Source of the DNA: Actinokineospora baliensis
GTDB taxonomy: Bacteria > Actinomycetota > Actinomycetes > Mycobacteriales > Pseudonocardiaceae
DNA length: 64,000 bases
Direction of reading: 5' to 3'
Assembly (NCBI RefSeq): GCF_016907695.1
Contig: NZ_JAFBCK010000001.1
Location: 3,506,501-3,570,500 of the forward strand
The translations under genes and the position numbers were made by a program. The notes beneath the pieces were generated by a model that did not search any database, had not been told where the DNA came from, and saw only the letters and a list, made by a program, of their open reading frames with translations. Positions 50,437 through 58,706 of this stretch are shown here, one piece after another (position 1 is the stretch's first letter; the number at the start of each line of letters is the position of its first letter).

Positions 50437-51471
50437 GTGGCTGGTGAACTGGTGCTGGTGACCGGTGGGTCCGGGTTCCTCGGCGCGCACGCGGTGGTCC
50501 GGCTGCTCGCCGACGGCTACCGGGTGCGCGCCACGGTCCGGTCGCTGGACCGGGTGGCCGCCGTGCGCGAGATGGTCCGGGTCGGCGGCGTCGACCCGCA
50601 CAGCGACCTGTCCTTCGTCGCCGCCGACCTCACGGGCGACGCCGGGTGGGGCGAGGCCGTCGCGGGCTGCACCTACGTGCTGCACGTGGCCTCGCCCTTC
50701 CCGGCCGGGTCGCCCAAGGATGAGGACGCCCTGGTCGGCCCCGCGCGGGACGGGGCGCTGCGGGTGCTGCGGTCTGCGGGAGAGGCGGGTGTGCGGCGGG
50801 TGGTGATGACCTCCTCCTTCGCCGCCGTCGGGTACGGGCACCCGCGGACCGAGCGGGTCTACACCGAGGAGACCTGGACCAACCTCGACGGCCCGGGGAT
50901 CACCCCGTACGTCAGGTCCAAGACCCTGGCCGAACGCGCGGCCTGGGAGTTCGCCCAGACCCCGCCGGTGGAGCTGTCGGTGATCAACCCGGTCGGCATC
51001 TTCGGCCCCGTCCTCGGCCCCGACTACGCGGGCTCAGTAGACCTGATCCGCCGCCTCCTCGACGGCGAACTCCCCGGCCTCCCCCGCCTCTCGACCTCGG
51101 TGGTAGACGCCCGCGACGTGGCCGACCTGCACGTCCGGGCCATGATCGCCCCCCAGGCCGCGGGCCAACGCTTCCTGGCGGCAGCGGGCGACTACATCAC
51201 CATGCCGGAGATGGCCGAGATCCTGCGATCCCACCTGGGCCCCGCCGCCGCCCAAGTACCGACCAAGTCCCTCGCCGACTGGGTGGTGCGCTTGTCGGCG
51301 ATCATGCACCGCCCACTACGACCGATCGTCCCGCTACTGGGCAAACACCGCCGGGTATCGCACGAGAAGGCATCCCGGGTGTTGGGGTGGCACCCCAGGT
51401 CCAATGAGGACGTTGTCGTCGCGACAGCGGAAAGCTTGCTGCGGCTGGGTTTGGTGGCCGCGGGCCACTAG
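50437..51471 (+). CDS. NAD-dependent epimerase/reductase (extended SDR)
   Basis: A 344-residue extended SDR resembling dihydroflavonol-4-reductase-like and aldehyde reductases. Cofactor site VTGGSGFLGAH, substrate-side VMTSSFAAVGYG and the catalytic TPYVRSK. The C-terminus DVVVATAESLLRLGLVAAGH is the segment that recurs, decayed, four times downstream. GTG at 50437 is assumed; an upstream GTG at 50401 is also in frame. Substrate unknown. Confidence 0.88.
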   Translation: MAGELVLVTGGSGFLGAHAVVRLLADGYRVRATVRSLDRVAAVREMVRVGGVDPHSDLSFVAADLTGDAGWGEAVAGCTYVLHVASPFPAGSPKDEDALVGPARDGALRVLRSAGEAGVRRVVMTSSFAAVGYGHPRTERVYTEETWTNLDGPGITPYVRSKTLAERAAWEFAQTPPVELSVINPVGIFGPVLGPDYAGSVDLIRRLLDGELPGLPRLSTSVVDARDVADLHVRAMIAPQAAGQRFLAAAGDYITMPEMAEILRSHLGPAAAQVPTKSLADWVVRLSAIMHRPLRPIVPLLGKHRRVSHEKASRVLGWHPRSNEDVVVATAESLLRLGLVAAGH

Positions 51472-51472
51472 G

Positions 51473-52189
51473 GGACTGCGAGCTGTTGCTGTGGTTGGGG
51501 TGGCTGGCCAGGCGGGTCGCGTCGGGTGCTGGGTGGCATCCTGGGCCTGGTGGGGACGTTGTGGTTGCGACGGTGGAGAGCTTGCTGGGGTTGGGTTTGG
51601 CGGCAGTCGGAGCAGCCGGGGCGGCAGCGGACTGGTGTGGCGATGGCACGGCTGATCGGCGCCGTTGTGCCGGTGCGGGCATCGGTGGGTGTCGCCCGAG
51701 GCAGTCTCGGGTTGGGGATGGCATTCCGGGCCCAGCGGGGACGCTGTTGTGGCGGCGAGCTTGCTGCGGCGAGGTTGGTGGCTGCGGGCCACTAGCGGGC
51801 TGTTGCGGCGATTGGGGCGGCTGATCAGGCCACCGTGGCGGTGCCACAGGTCTCGGGTGTTGCCGAGCGGGCGGTTCGGGTGCTGGGTGGCGCCTGGGCC
51901 TGGTGGGGATGGTGTCGCCGCAACGGCGGAGAGCTTGTGGCGCCCAGGTTTGGTGGCCGCTCGCCACTAGGGCAGCGGCCGGTGTGCTGTCGCTGTGCTC
52001 GTCTGCCGCCTGGTGTGTTGCCGTGGCTAATGGCACGGCTGATCGGCGTCGTCGTGCTGGTGCGGTGCGGGCATCGCCGAGTGCCGCCCGAGCGGCGCTG
52101 TGGGTGCCGGGTGGCACCCCCGGCTGAATGGGATGCCGTTGCCGCGACCGCCGGGAGCCCGCTGCGGGCAGCTTGGCCGCCGCCCGGTG
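51473..52189 (+). repeat. Array of decayed copies of the epimerase 3' end
   Basis: Four imperfect forward copies of the last 100 or so bases of the epimerase gene (original 51370-51472) occur at about 51514-51611, 51702-51799, 51867-51973 and 52092-52197. Translated in the shifting frames they give GWHPGPGGDVVVATVESLL, GWHSGPSGDAVVAASLL, WVAPGPGGDGVAATAESL and RVAPPAEWDAVAATAGSPL, all versions of GWHPRSNEDVVVATAESLL. Two copies even retain GGCCACTAG-like ends. Spacers are also related: ATGGCACGGCTGATCGGC is exact at 51643-51660 and 52030-52047, giving a higher-order unit of about 387 bp. No functional ORF is evident. Confidence 0.85.
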
Positions 52190-52933
52190 TTAGAGGAGGG
52201 GTTGGTCCAGGCAAGCCCGGTGGGCCGCTGCCGCGATGGGGCGGCTGGTCAGGCCCAGCTTTGTGTAGAGAGTCCGGGCGGCGTCGTTCCAGCTGTCGAC
52301 CATGAGGGCGGCTCGGGTGGTTTCGGCTACCAGGGTGTCGATGGTCAGGCCGCACACGGCGATGGCGTGGCCCCTGCCTCGCGCGGCCGGCGCGGTGATC
52401 ACCCCGGCCAGGAACCCGACCTCCGGGGCCGACCACGCCTCGGCGGCCACCGCGACGAGTTCCCCGCTCTCGTCGCGCACCCCCGCCCAGCGGCGCACGC
52501 CCGTGCCGCCCGGCTGGGCGTACGAGCCGGGGTACTCGCTGTCGATCAGGGTTCGCACCTCGTCGGTGGCGTCGTCGGTCAGCCAGCGCGCTGTGCCGAC
52601 GACCTCGGTCGGGTGCACCGTGTCCATCCACCAGAAGCGGTCCAGCAGCGCGATGTCCGGGAACTCGGCCACCACCTCGGTGACCGCCTCGTCGTCGCCG
52701 ATCGGCCGGTAGTCGCGGCCGACGATCGCCAGGGCGTGGCGCACGAGGCCGAGTAACCGCCCGCCGGTGCCGTGCACGACGAGCCGGTGCCTGCGGGACA
52801 GGTCCGGGCAGGCCACGACCACGGCGTCTCCGTCGCGCCACGCTCTCACACCAGATCGCATGCCTTGGGCGCCCCACCGCACCAGTGCGTCGGAGGGGAG
52901 GTCGGTGCTGTCGGTCAACTGGGTAGGCGCCAC
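52190..52933 (-). CDS. GNAT-family N-acetyltransferase
   Basis: A 247-residue acetyltransferase. The C-terminal half has the acetyl-CoA-binding pattern VGFLAGVITAPAARGRGHAIAVCG and the closing SWNDAARTLYTKLGLTSRP. The N-terminal 90 residues are less conserved. The 3' end abuts, and slightly overlaps, the last decayed repeat copy. Acceptor substrate unknown. Confidence 0.85.
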   Translation of the reverse strand: MAPTQLTDSTDLPSDALVRWGAQGMRSGVRAWRDGDAVVVACPDLSRRHRLVVHGTGGRLLGLVRHALAIVGRDYRPIGDDEAVTEVVAEFPDIALLDRFWWMDTVHPTEVVGTARWLTDDATDEVRTLIDSEYPGSYAQPGGTGVRRWAGVRDESGELVAVAAEAWSAPEVGFLAGVITAPAARGRGHAIAVCGLTIDTLVAETTRAALMVDSWNDAARTLYTKLGLTSRPIAAAAHRACLDQPLL

Positions 52934-52959
52934 GGTGACATCATCTCAACCCCGCGGCG

Positions 52960-54006
52960 TCAGTCGGCGTAGCGGGAAGGGGGGATGGGGCGTCGGGTGT
53001 CGACGGTCTTGAACCAGTTGTCGTAGGCGGCCTGGAGGCTGCCGTCGGCGCGCATGGCGTCCAGGACGCCGTTGACGAACCGGACCAGGTCGGTGTCTTC
53101 GTCGCTGATGGCGATGCCCGCCTCACCGGCTTTGGCGTCGCGGTAGGGGAGCAACACGGTGGTGGGGTCCTGCAGCCGGAACCCGGCCAGGATGAGCACG
53201 TCGGTGTAGATCGCGTCGACCTGGCCGCGCTGCAGCAGCATCAGGCACTCGCTGGTGTCGTTCACCGAAACCGGGATCACCGGGGTCTTGCCCTCGGCGC
53301 GCTGCCGGTCGCGGATCTGGAGCATCTCGTCGCTGTTGGTGGTGCCCGAGCCGGAGCAGACCTTGCGGTCGCCGAGGTCCTCGGGGGAGTGGACGTCGTG
53401 GTCGCCTTGGCGGACCATTAGCCCGGTGTTGGTGCTCAGGTACGGCGCCGAGTAGCGCAGCCCGTAGGTCCGCACCCTGGCGCAGGTGATGCTCACGTCC
53501 GCGATGACCAGGTCGACGACCGGGATGTCCTTGAGGGTGGCGTTGGCCTCGCGGGCGGCGCGGTTCATCGCGGTGTCGAGCGCGGTGAGCCTGCCGCCGG
53601 TCGGCAGGGACACCAGCCGCAGGCGGGGGTCGTTCGCGCCGATCGGTTCGCCGAAGAGCTCCTGCGCGATCCGCCGCACGATCTCCACCTCGAAGCCGGT
53701 GGCCTCACCGGTGGCCAGGTTGCGCCTGCTGAACAGCGGGGCTGTCTGGCTCACGCCCACGACGAGCCGCTTGTCGTCGTTGCGGATGCGGTTCACCGTC
53801 GGGGTCTGCGTGCGCGCGAGCCCGGCCGGGTTGAGGCTCAGGCCGGGGTCGGGGCACTGCTCCACCGGCGGCGAAGGCGTGGGGGAGGTGATGAACCCGT
53901 CCGGGTTGACCACGGGCGCCACGCGGTTCGGCCGCGCTACCGGCTCCGGGACGGTGCACCCGGCGAGAACCAGCACCGCGGCCGCGGCAGCGAGGATGAC
54001 GCGCAT
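52960..54006 (-). CDS. glnH: GlnH-like amino-acid-sensing lipoprotein
   Basis: A 348-residue lipoprotein (VLVLAGC, Cys17), followed by a Pro-rich linker and a type II periplasmic binding fold for polar amino acids (RLVVGVSQTAPLFSRRN, EATGFEVEIVRRIAQELFG, RYSAPYLSTNTGLMV, YTDVLILAGF). It matches mycobacterial GlnH, which binds aspartate/glutamate-type ligands and signals through GlnX to the kinase PknG. Its ATG overlaps the stop of the GlnX-like gene by one base. PknG, normally next, is absent: a GNAT gene follows. Confidence 0.85.
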   Translation of the reverse strand: MRVILAAAAAVLVLAGCTVPEPVARPNRVAPVVNPDGFITSPTPSPPVEQCPDPGLSLNPAGLARTQTPTVNRIRNDDKRLVVGVSQTAPLFSRRNLATGEATGFEVEIVRRIAQELFGEPIGANDPRLRLVSLPTGGRLTALDTAMNRAAREANATLKDIPVVDLVIADVSITCARVRTYGLRYSAPYLSTNTGLMVRQGDHDVHSPEDLGDRKVCSGSGTTNSDEMLQIRDRQRAEGKTPVIPVSVNDTSECLMLLQRGQVDAIYTDVLILAGFRLQDPTTVLLPYRDAKAGEAGIAISDEDTDLVRFVNGVLDAMRADGSLQAAYDNWFKTVDTRRPIPPSRYAD

Positions 54007-55289
54007 CAGTAGTACTCCCGGATTCTCTCCCACATGCCCCACCCGGCCGCCGCCAGCGCCAGGAACATCGCCAAGCCCGTGATGACGCCGATGCCCGCGA
54101 GCGATTCCTTGGCCTCGGCGGTGGAGTCCGCCGCGTGGTCGAGGTGCCAGTTGATCGCGTCGCTCAACGCCTCGTCGAACTCCTGGGCGTGCGCCGCGTC
54201 CACGGTGCCGGTGATCAGCCCGGACGCGACCTGGTAGGGCAGCGGTGGGTTCGTCGTGCCCAGCGGGGTCACCGTGGTCTGCCACGCCCGCAGCGCGGTC
54301 GCCACCCGGTCGATCCGAACCGGTTCCGCGCCACCCGCTTTGCCCTCGCCGACCGCCTTCTCCACGGCGGTCAGCGTGTCCCGCAGCTCGCCGACGTCAC
54401 CGACCTTGGGGAACACCAGGATCCGGACTTCGCCGCCGTCGGCTTTGCGGCCCAGGTTTCGCGCGGTGGCCAGCGGGGCGACGACCCCGTCGAACTCGTG
54501 CACGCTGTCGTCGGCGTGCCCGCGGGCGAAACCGACCGCGACCCCGACGGTGATCAACGAGCCGAGCACCAAGGCCGTCGACATCACCAGGCCGCGGTTG
54601 AACCGCCTGCGGGTGCGAAGTGAGAGGTAGCGTTGCGTCGCGACGAGCAGCGCGAGGGCGATGCCGCCGACGATGAACACTTCCCACGGTTGCTGCCCTG
54701 CCCTTCGCTGGGCATCCGACAGCGCACCCGCCTGCTCGGTGTGCAGCTTCTCCGCCTCAGGCAGCATGGTGCTGCGCACCAGGAAAGAAGCCTGTGAAAG
54801 GTACGAGGTGCCGACGGGTTGACCGAGCGCGCTGTTGGCCCAGCCCGCCTCGACGAGGCGGGAGTACTCGGGCAGGTAGTCGGTCAGCGACCGCACCCGC
54901 TCGGCGGAGGTTCCTTCGGGCGCGAGGGATGCCGCCATCCGCAACGCGTCCGCGACGGTGAACAAGTCCTCGCGGAACCGCTTGCGCTCGTCGGTGGACC
55001 TGCGCGGCTCCACCACCACCGCGTTGAGCGAGGTCGCGTCCGCGTCCGCCAGCGCCCGGTACACGTCCAGTGCCGCGGCGGTCAGCGCCCCACGCCGGTT
55101 GACGGCGTCGTCGAGCCGCGCGTCCCGCTCCCGCACCGCGATCTGCCCGAGGACCCCCAGCAGCACGATCGCCCCGCCGAGCGCGGCCGCGATCACCACC
55201 AACCGGCGCTCGGTCCGCTCGAACCGCTTGCCCCACCACGCCCAGGTCGCCACCGCGCCTCCCCGGCCCGACCGACGCTTGTCGATCAT
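54006..55289 (-). CDS. glnX: GlnX-like transmembrane sensor
   Basis: A 427-residue membrane protein with about four helices: one near residues 33-54 (LVVIAAALGGAIVLLGVL), two around 208-255 and a last one near the C-terminus (GIGVITGLAMFLALAAAGWG). Two extracytoplasmic helical domains lie between. This topology and the adjacency to GlnH match the mycobacterial GlnX (Rv0412c-like) that relays amino-acid sensing to PknG. Start ambiguous by one codon (GTG 55292 or ATG 55289); no good ribosome site is visible. Confidence 0.8.
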   Translation of the reverse strand: MIDKRRSGRGGAVATWAWWGKRFERTERRLVVIAAALGGAIVLLGVLGQIAVRERDARLDDAVNRRGALTAAALDVYRALADADATSLNAVVVEPRRSTDERKRFREDLFTVADALRMAASLAPEGTSAERVRSLTDYLPEYSRLVEAGWANSALGQPVGTSYLSQASFLVRSTMLPEAEKLHTEQAGALSDAQRRAGQQPWEVFIVGGIALALLVATQRYLSLRTRRRFNRGLVMSTALVLGSLITVGVAVGFARGHADDSVHEFDGVVAPLATARNLGRKADGGEVRILVFPKVGDVGELRDTLTAVEKAVGEGKAGGAEPVRIDRVATALRAWQTTVTPLGTTNPPLPYQVASGLITGTVDAAHAQEFDEALSDAINWHLDHAADSTAEAKESLAGIGVITGLAMFLALAAAGWGMWERIREYY

Positions 55290-55319
55290 CACTAGCAGTC
55301 GCCGCGCGGGCCCCGCCCG

Positions 55320-56921
55320 TTACGCGGTGAGCGGGCGACTCGTCGACGCCTGTCCGGGGATAGCGGCCAGCAGGTCGCGCGTGTAGTCCTCGGCGGGGTT
55401 GCCCAGGACCGCGTCCGCGGGCCCGTGCTCCACCACCCGGCCGCCGCGCATGACGGCGATGTGGTCGGCGATCTCCCGCACCACGGCCAAGTCGTGCGTG
55501 ATGAACAGGTACGCCAACCCCAACTCCTCCTGCAACCGCACGAGCAGGCGCAGGATCTGGGCCTGCACCGACACGTCCAGCGCCGACACCGGCTCGTCGC
55601 AGACCAGCAGGTCCGGGTTCAGCGCGAGGGCCCGCGCGATCGCCGCGCGCTGGCGTTGCCCTCCGGAGAGCTCGGCGGGTTTGCGAGCGAGCATCGCTGA
55701 GGGGAGCGCCACTTGGTCGAGCAATTCGGTGGCGCGGGCGCGGCGTTCGGCTTTGGTGCCGACACCGAAGGCGCGCAGGGGTTCGGTGACCACGTCCTCG
55801 ATGGTGAAGCGGGGGTTCAGCGACGCGTAGGGGTTCTGGTAGACCAGCTGGAACCGGCGGCGCAACCGGCGTAGATCTTCTCGGCCGAGCCGGGTGATGT
55901 CGTGGCCGTCGAAGGTGACCGTGCCCTCGGTGGGGGTCTCAAGACCGACCACCATCCGCGCGGTGGTCGTCTTGCCCGACCCGGATTCCCCGACCAGCGC
56001 CAAAGTGCGCCCGCGGGTCAGGGTGAACGAGACGTCGTCAACCACGCGGGTGTGCCCGTTGAACGTCTTGGCGACACCGTTGACCGCCAGCAGCACTTCG
56101 GGACCCGCGTCCCTCCTGGGCCGCAGTGGCTCCCGCGCCAGACTTGGCGCTGCAGCCAACAACTCGCGGGTGTAGGCGTGCTCCGGCGTCGACAGCAACT
56201 CCCGAGCGGGCCCGGTCTCCACCACCTCACCCCGCGACATCACCACGATCCGCGCCGCGCGGTCGGCCGCGACACCCAGGTCGTGCGTGATCAGCAGGAC
56301 CGCGGTGCCCGATTCCGCCGCCAGGGCTTCGAGGTGGTCGAGGATCTCCCGCTGCACGGTCACGTCCAACGCGCTGGTCGGCTCGTCGGCGATGATCAGC
56401 CGCGGCCTGCCCGCGAGCGCGATGGCGATCAGCACCCGCTGCCGCAACCCACCCGACAGCTCGTGCGGGAACTGCCTGGCCCGCCGCTCCGCCTCGCTGA
56501 TCCCCGCCCGCCGCAACAGGTGCACGGCCTCCGCCGCGGCCGCCCGCCTTGTGGCCAACCGGTGCACGACCAGCACCTCGGCCACCTGGTCGCCCACCCG
56601 GCGCACCGGATCCAGCGACACCGTCGGATCTTGCGGTACCAGCGCGATGTCTGTGCCCCGAACCTCCTGCCACCGCCGGTCCGACAACCCGGTCAACTCC
56701 CGACCGGCGAAGGTGATCGACCCGCCCTCCACCCGCCCACCGCGCGGGAGCAGCCCGATCGCCGCGTGCGCCGTGGTGCTCTTGCCAGAACCGGATTCGC
56801 CGACAACCGCGACGATTTCGCCCGCGGCGACCGACAAGTTCGCCTTTCGCACAGCGGGCACCACGCCGGACCGGGTGTGGTAGGACACCGTGAGGTCGTG
56901 GATCTCCAGCAGGCCGGTCAC
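55320..56921 (-). CDS. Double ABC ATP-binding protein (DppD-DppF fusion)
   Basis: A 533-residue protein with two nucleotide-binding domains. Walker A is GESGSGKST and GESGSGKTT; signatures LSGGLRQRV and LSGGQRQRA; Walker B ends IIADEPTSALD and LVCDEPVSALD; switch regions LLITHD and LFITHD. Peptide/nickel-type extensions are present after each half. Last gene of the second Opp/Dpp operon; its start overlaps the preceding permease. Confidence 0.93.
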   Translation of the reverse strand: MTGLLEIHDLTVSYHTRSGVVPAVRKANLSVAAGEIVAVVGESGSGKSTTAHAAIGLLPRGGRVEGGSITFAGRELTGLSDRRWQEVRGTDIALVPQDPTVSLDPVRRVGDQVAEVLVVHRLATRRAAAAEAVHLLRRAGISEAERRARQFPHELSGGLRQRVLIAIALAGRPRLIIADEPTSALDVTVQREILDHLEALAAESGTAVLLITHDLGVAADRAARIVVMSRGEVVETGPARELLSTPEHAYTRELLAAAPSLAREPLRPRRDAGPEVLLAVNGVAKTFNGHTRVVDDVSFTLTRGRTLALVGESGSGKTTTARMVVGLETPTEGTVTFDGHDITRLGREDLRRLRRRFQLVYQNPYASLNPRFTIEDVVTEPLRAFGVGTKAERRARATELLDQVALPSAMLARKPAELSGGQRQRAAIARALALNPDLLVCDEPVSALDVSVQAQILRLLVRLQEELGLAYLFITHDLAVVREIADHIAVMRGGRVVEHGPADAVLGNPAEDYTRDLLAAIPGQASTSRPLTA

Positions 56922-57754
56922 AGCTGACTCCGTTCACCGTCGAGCGCCCGGGAGATCCGGTTCGTCGCCAGCACCACCGCCGCGACCGTCAACCCCGGGA
57001 AGGTCGTCATCCACCACGCGGTGGCCAGGAAACTGCGCCCACCGGCCACCAGCGAACCCCACTCCGGGGTGGGCGGGGTGGCGCCGTAGCCGAGGAAGCT
57101 CAGCGCCGACACCTCCAGCACCGTCGTGCCGAAGGTCAGCGTCGCCAGCACCACCACCGGGCCGACCGAGTTCGGCAGGATGTGCCGCAACAGCACACCG
57201 CGCCAACGCACCCCCGCCGCCCGCGCCGCTTCCACGTACACCCCGGAGCGCACCCGCAGCACTTCGGCGCGCATCAGCCGGGCGAAGGTCGCCAGGTTGG
57301 CCACGCCCACCGCGATCGCCACGTTCGTCGTGCCGAACCCGAGCGCGGTCACCAGGGCCAGCGACAACAGGATCGACGGCACCGCCTGCAGGACGTCGAC
57401 CACCCGCATCACCAGCGAGTCGACCCACCCACCACGGCCCGCCGCGAGCAGACCGAGCGCGGCACCGGCCACTAGGGACACCAGGACCGCGAGCGTGGTT
57501 GCCCGCAATGACAGCGCCGCGCCGTGCACGACCCTGGCGAACACATCCCGGCCCGTCTCGTCGGTGCCGAACAGGTGCACTGCCGACGGTCCTTGGAGCC
57601 TCTCGGCGGGGACGCCCGCGATCGGGTCGTGCGAGGTGAACAACTCCGGTACCACCGCGCACAGCAGCACGAACACGATCACCGCGACCGACAGCACCAA
57701 GCCGGGACGGCGCAGGGCGAAGCCCGCCCCGCCGCGGAGGTCCACACTAGACAC
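56918..57754 (-). CDS. ABC transporter permease (DppC type)
   Basis: A 278-residue permease with SAVHLFGTDETGRDVFARVVHGA, the standard DppC external loop, and an EAA loop AARAAGVRWRGVLLRHILPN. Overlaps the DppB-type gene at its start and the ATPase gene at its end, so the operon is tightly coupled. Confidence 0.93.
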   Translation of the reverse strand: MSSVDLRGGAGFALRRPGLVLSVAVIVFVLLCAVVPELFTSHDPIAGVPAERLQGPSAVHLFGTDETGRDVFARVVHGAALSLRATTLAVLVSLVAGAALGLLAAGRGGWVDSLVMRVVDVLQAVPSILLSLALVTALGFGTTNVAIAVGVANLATFARLMRAEVLRVRSGVYVEAARAAGVRWRGVLLRHILPNSVGPVVVLATLTFGTTVLEVSALSFLGYGATPPTPEWGSLVAGGRSFLATAWWMTTFPGLTVAAVVLATNRISRALDGERSQL

Positions 57755-58706
57755 CCGACACCGCCTTCGCCGTGACCCGACCGGACAGCCGGGGGTCGAG
57801 CACCGGGTACAGCAGGTCCACCGCCAGGTTGATGAGCACGAAGAACAGCGCCGCCAGCACGATCACCGCCTGCACCACCGGGATGTCCTGCGCGGTGACG
57901 GCCGAGGCGGTCACCCGGCCGATGCCGTCGCGGGAGAACACCGACTCGGTGATGACAGACCCGGCCAACAGGTTGCCCGCCAACACGCCGACCAGGGTCA
58001 GCGCGGGCAGTGCCGCGTTGCGCAGCGCGTGTCCCCAGTGCACCCTGGCCCTGCTCGCCCCTTTCGCCAGCACGACTTCGATGTAGGGCTCGGCGAGTTG
58101 CGTGCGCAGGCTCTTGGCCAGCACCTGCCCGATGATGGCGCCGGTCGGGATCGCCAGCGTCACCGCGGGCAGCACCAGCGTCGCGAAACCGTCCGACCCC
58201 ATCGCCGGGACCAGGCCCAACTGGAACGAGAACACCTGGATCAGCAGCAGTCCCACCCAGAACGGGGGCAACGAGTTGCCCAGCGGGGGAATCGCCGCGA
58301 GCAGGTTGCCCAGCCACCGCGACCGGGTGTAGGTGCCGACGATCGCGATGGCGCCGCCGAACACGACGGCGAACACCAAGCCGAGCCCGGTGATCGCCAG
58401 CGTCGAGGGCAACGCGTTCAACACTAACTCGTCCGCGTCCTCACCGGTCGCGATGGACCTGCCGAAGTCGCCTTGTACCGCAGCGAGCAAACGCTTGCCG
58501 TACTGCAGCACCACCGGATCGTCGAGCCCGTAGGCGGCGCGTTCGCGGGCGATGTCCGCCGCGGTGACGGTGGTACCCGCCTCACCGCCGAGCTTGGCGA
58601 GGACCGCGTCGCCCGGCAACAGGTAGAGGATCACGAAGGACAGCGTGAACGCCGCCCACAGCACGACCACCGCCTGCGCCAGGCGGCGCGGAACCCCGGT
58701 CGTCAT
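57747..58706 (-). CDS. ABC transporter permease (DppB type)
   Basis: A 319-residue permease beginning MTTGVPRRLAQAVVVLWAAF, with the LPPFWVGLLLIQVFS helix and EAA loop VLAKGASRARVHWGHALRN. The ATG at 58706 overlaps the stop of the lipoprotein gene; an upstream open stretch to 58787 lies wholly within that gene and is rejected. Confidence 0.93.
   Translation of the reverse strand: MTTGVPRRLAQAVVVLWAAFTLSFVILYLLPGDAVLAKLGGEAGTTVTAADIARERAAYGLDDPVVLQYGKRLLAAVQGDFGRSIATGEDADELVLNALPSTLAITGLGLVFAVVFGGAIAIVGTYTRSRWLGNLLAAIPPLGNSLPPFWVGLLLIQVFSFQLGLVPAMGSDGFATLVLPAVTLAIPTGAIIGQVLAKSLRTQLAEPYIEVVLAKGASRARVHWGHALRNAALPALTLVGVLAGNLLAGSVITESVFSRDGIGRVTASAVTAQDIPVVQAVIVLAALFFVLINLAVDLLYPVLDPRLSGRVTAKAVSGV

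Noticed and set aside
51486..51970. Forward ORFs of 83-112 codons downstream of the epimerase
   Set aside because: They are frame-shifted readings through the decayed repeat copies, Trp/Cys/Gly-rich, and change frame from copy to copy; treated as repeat, not genes.
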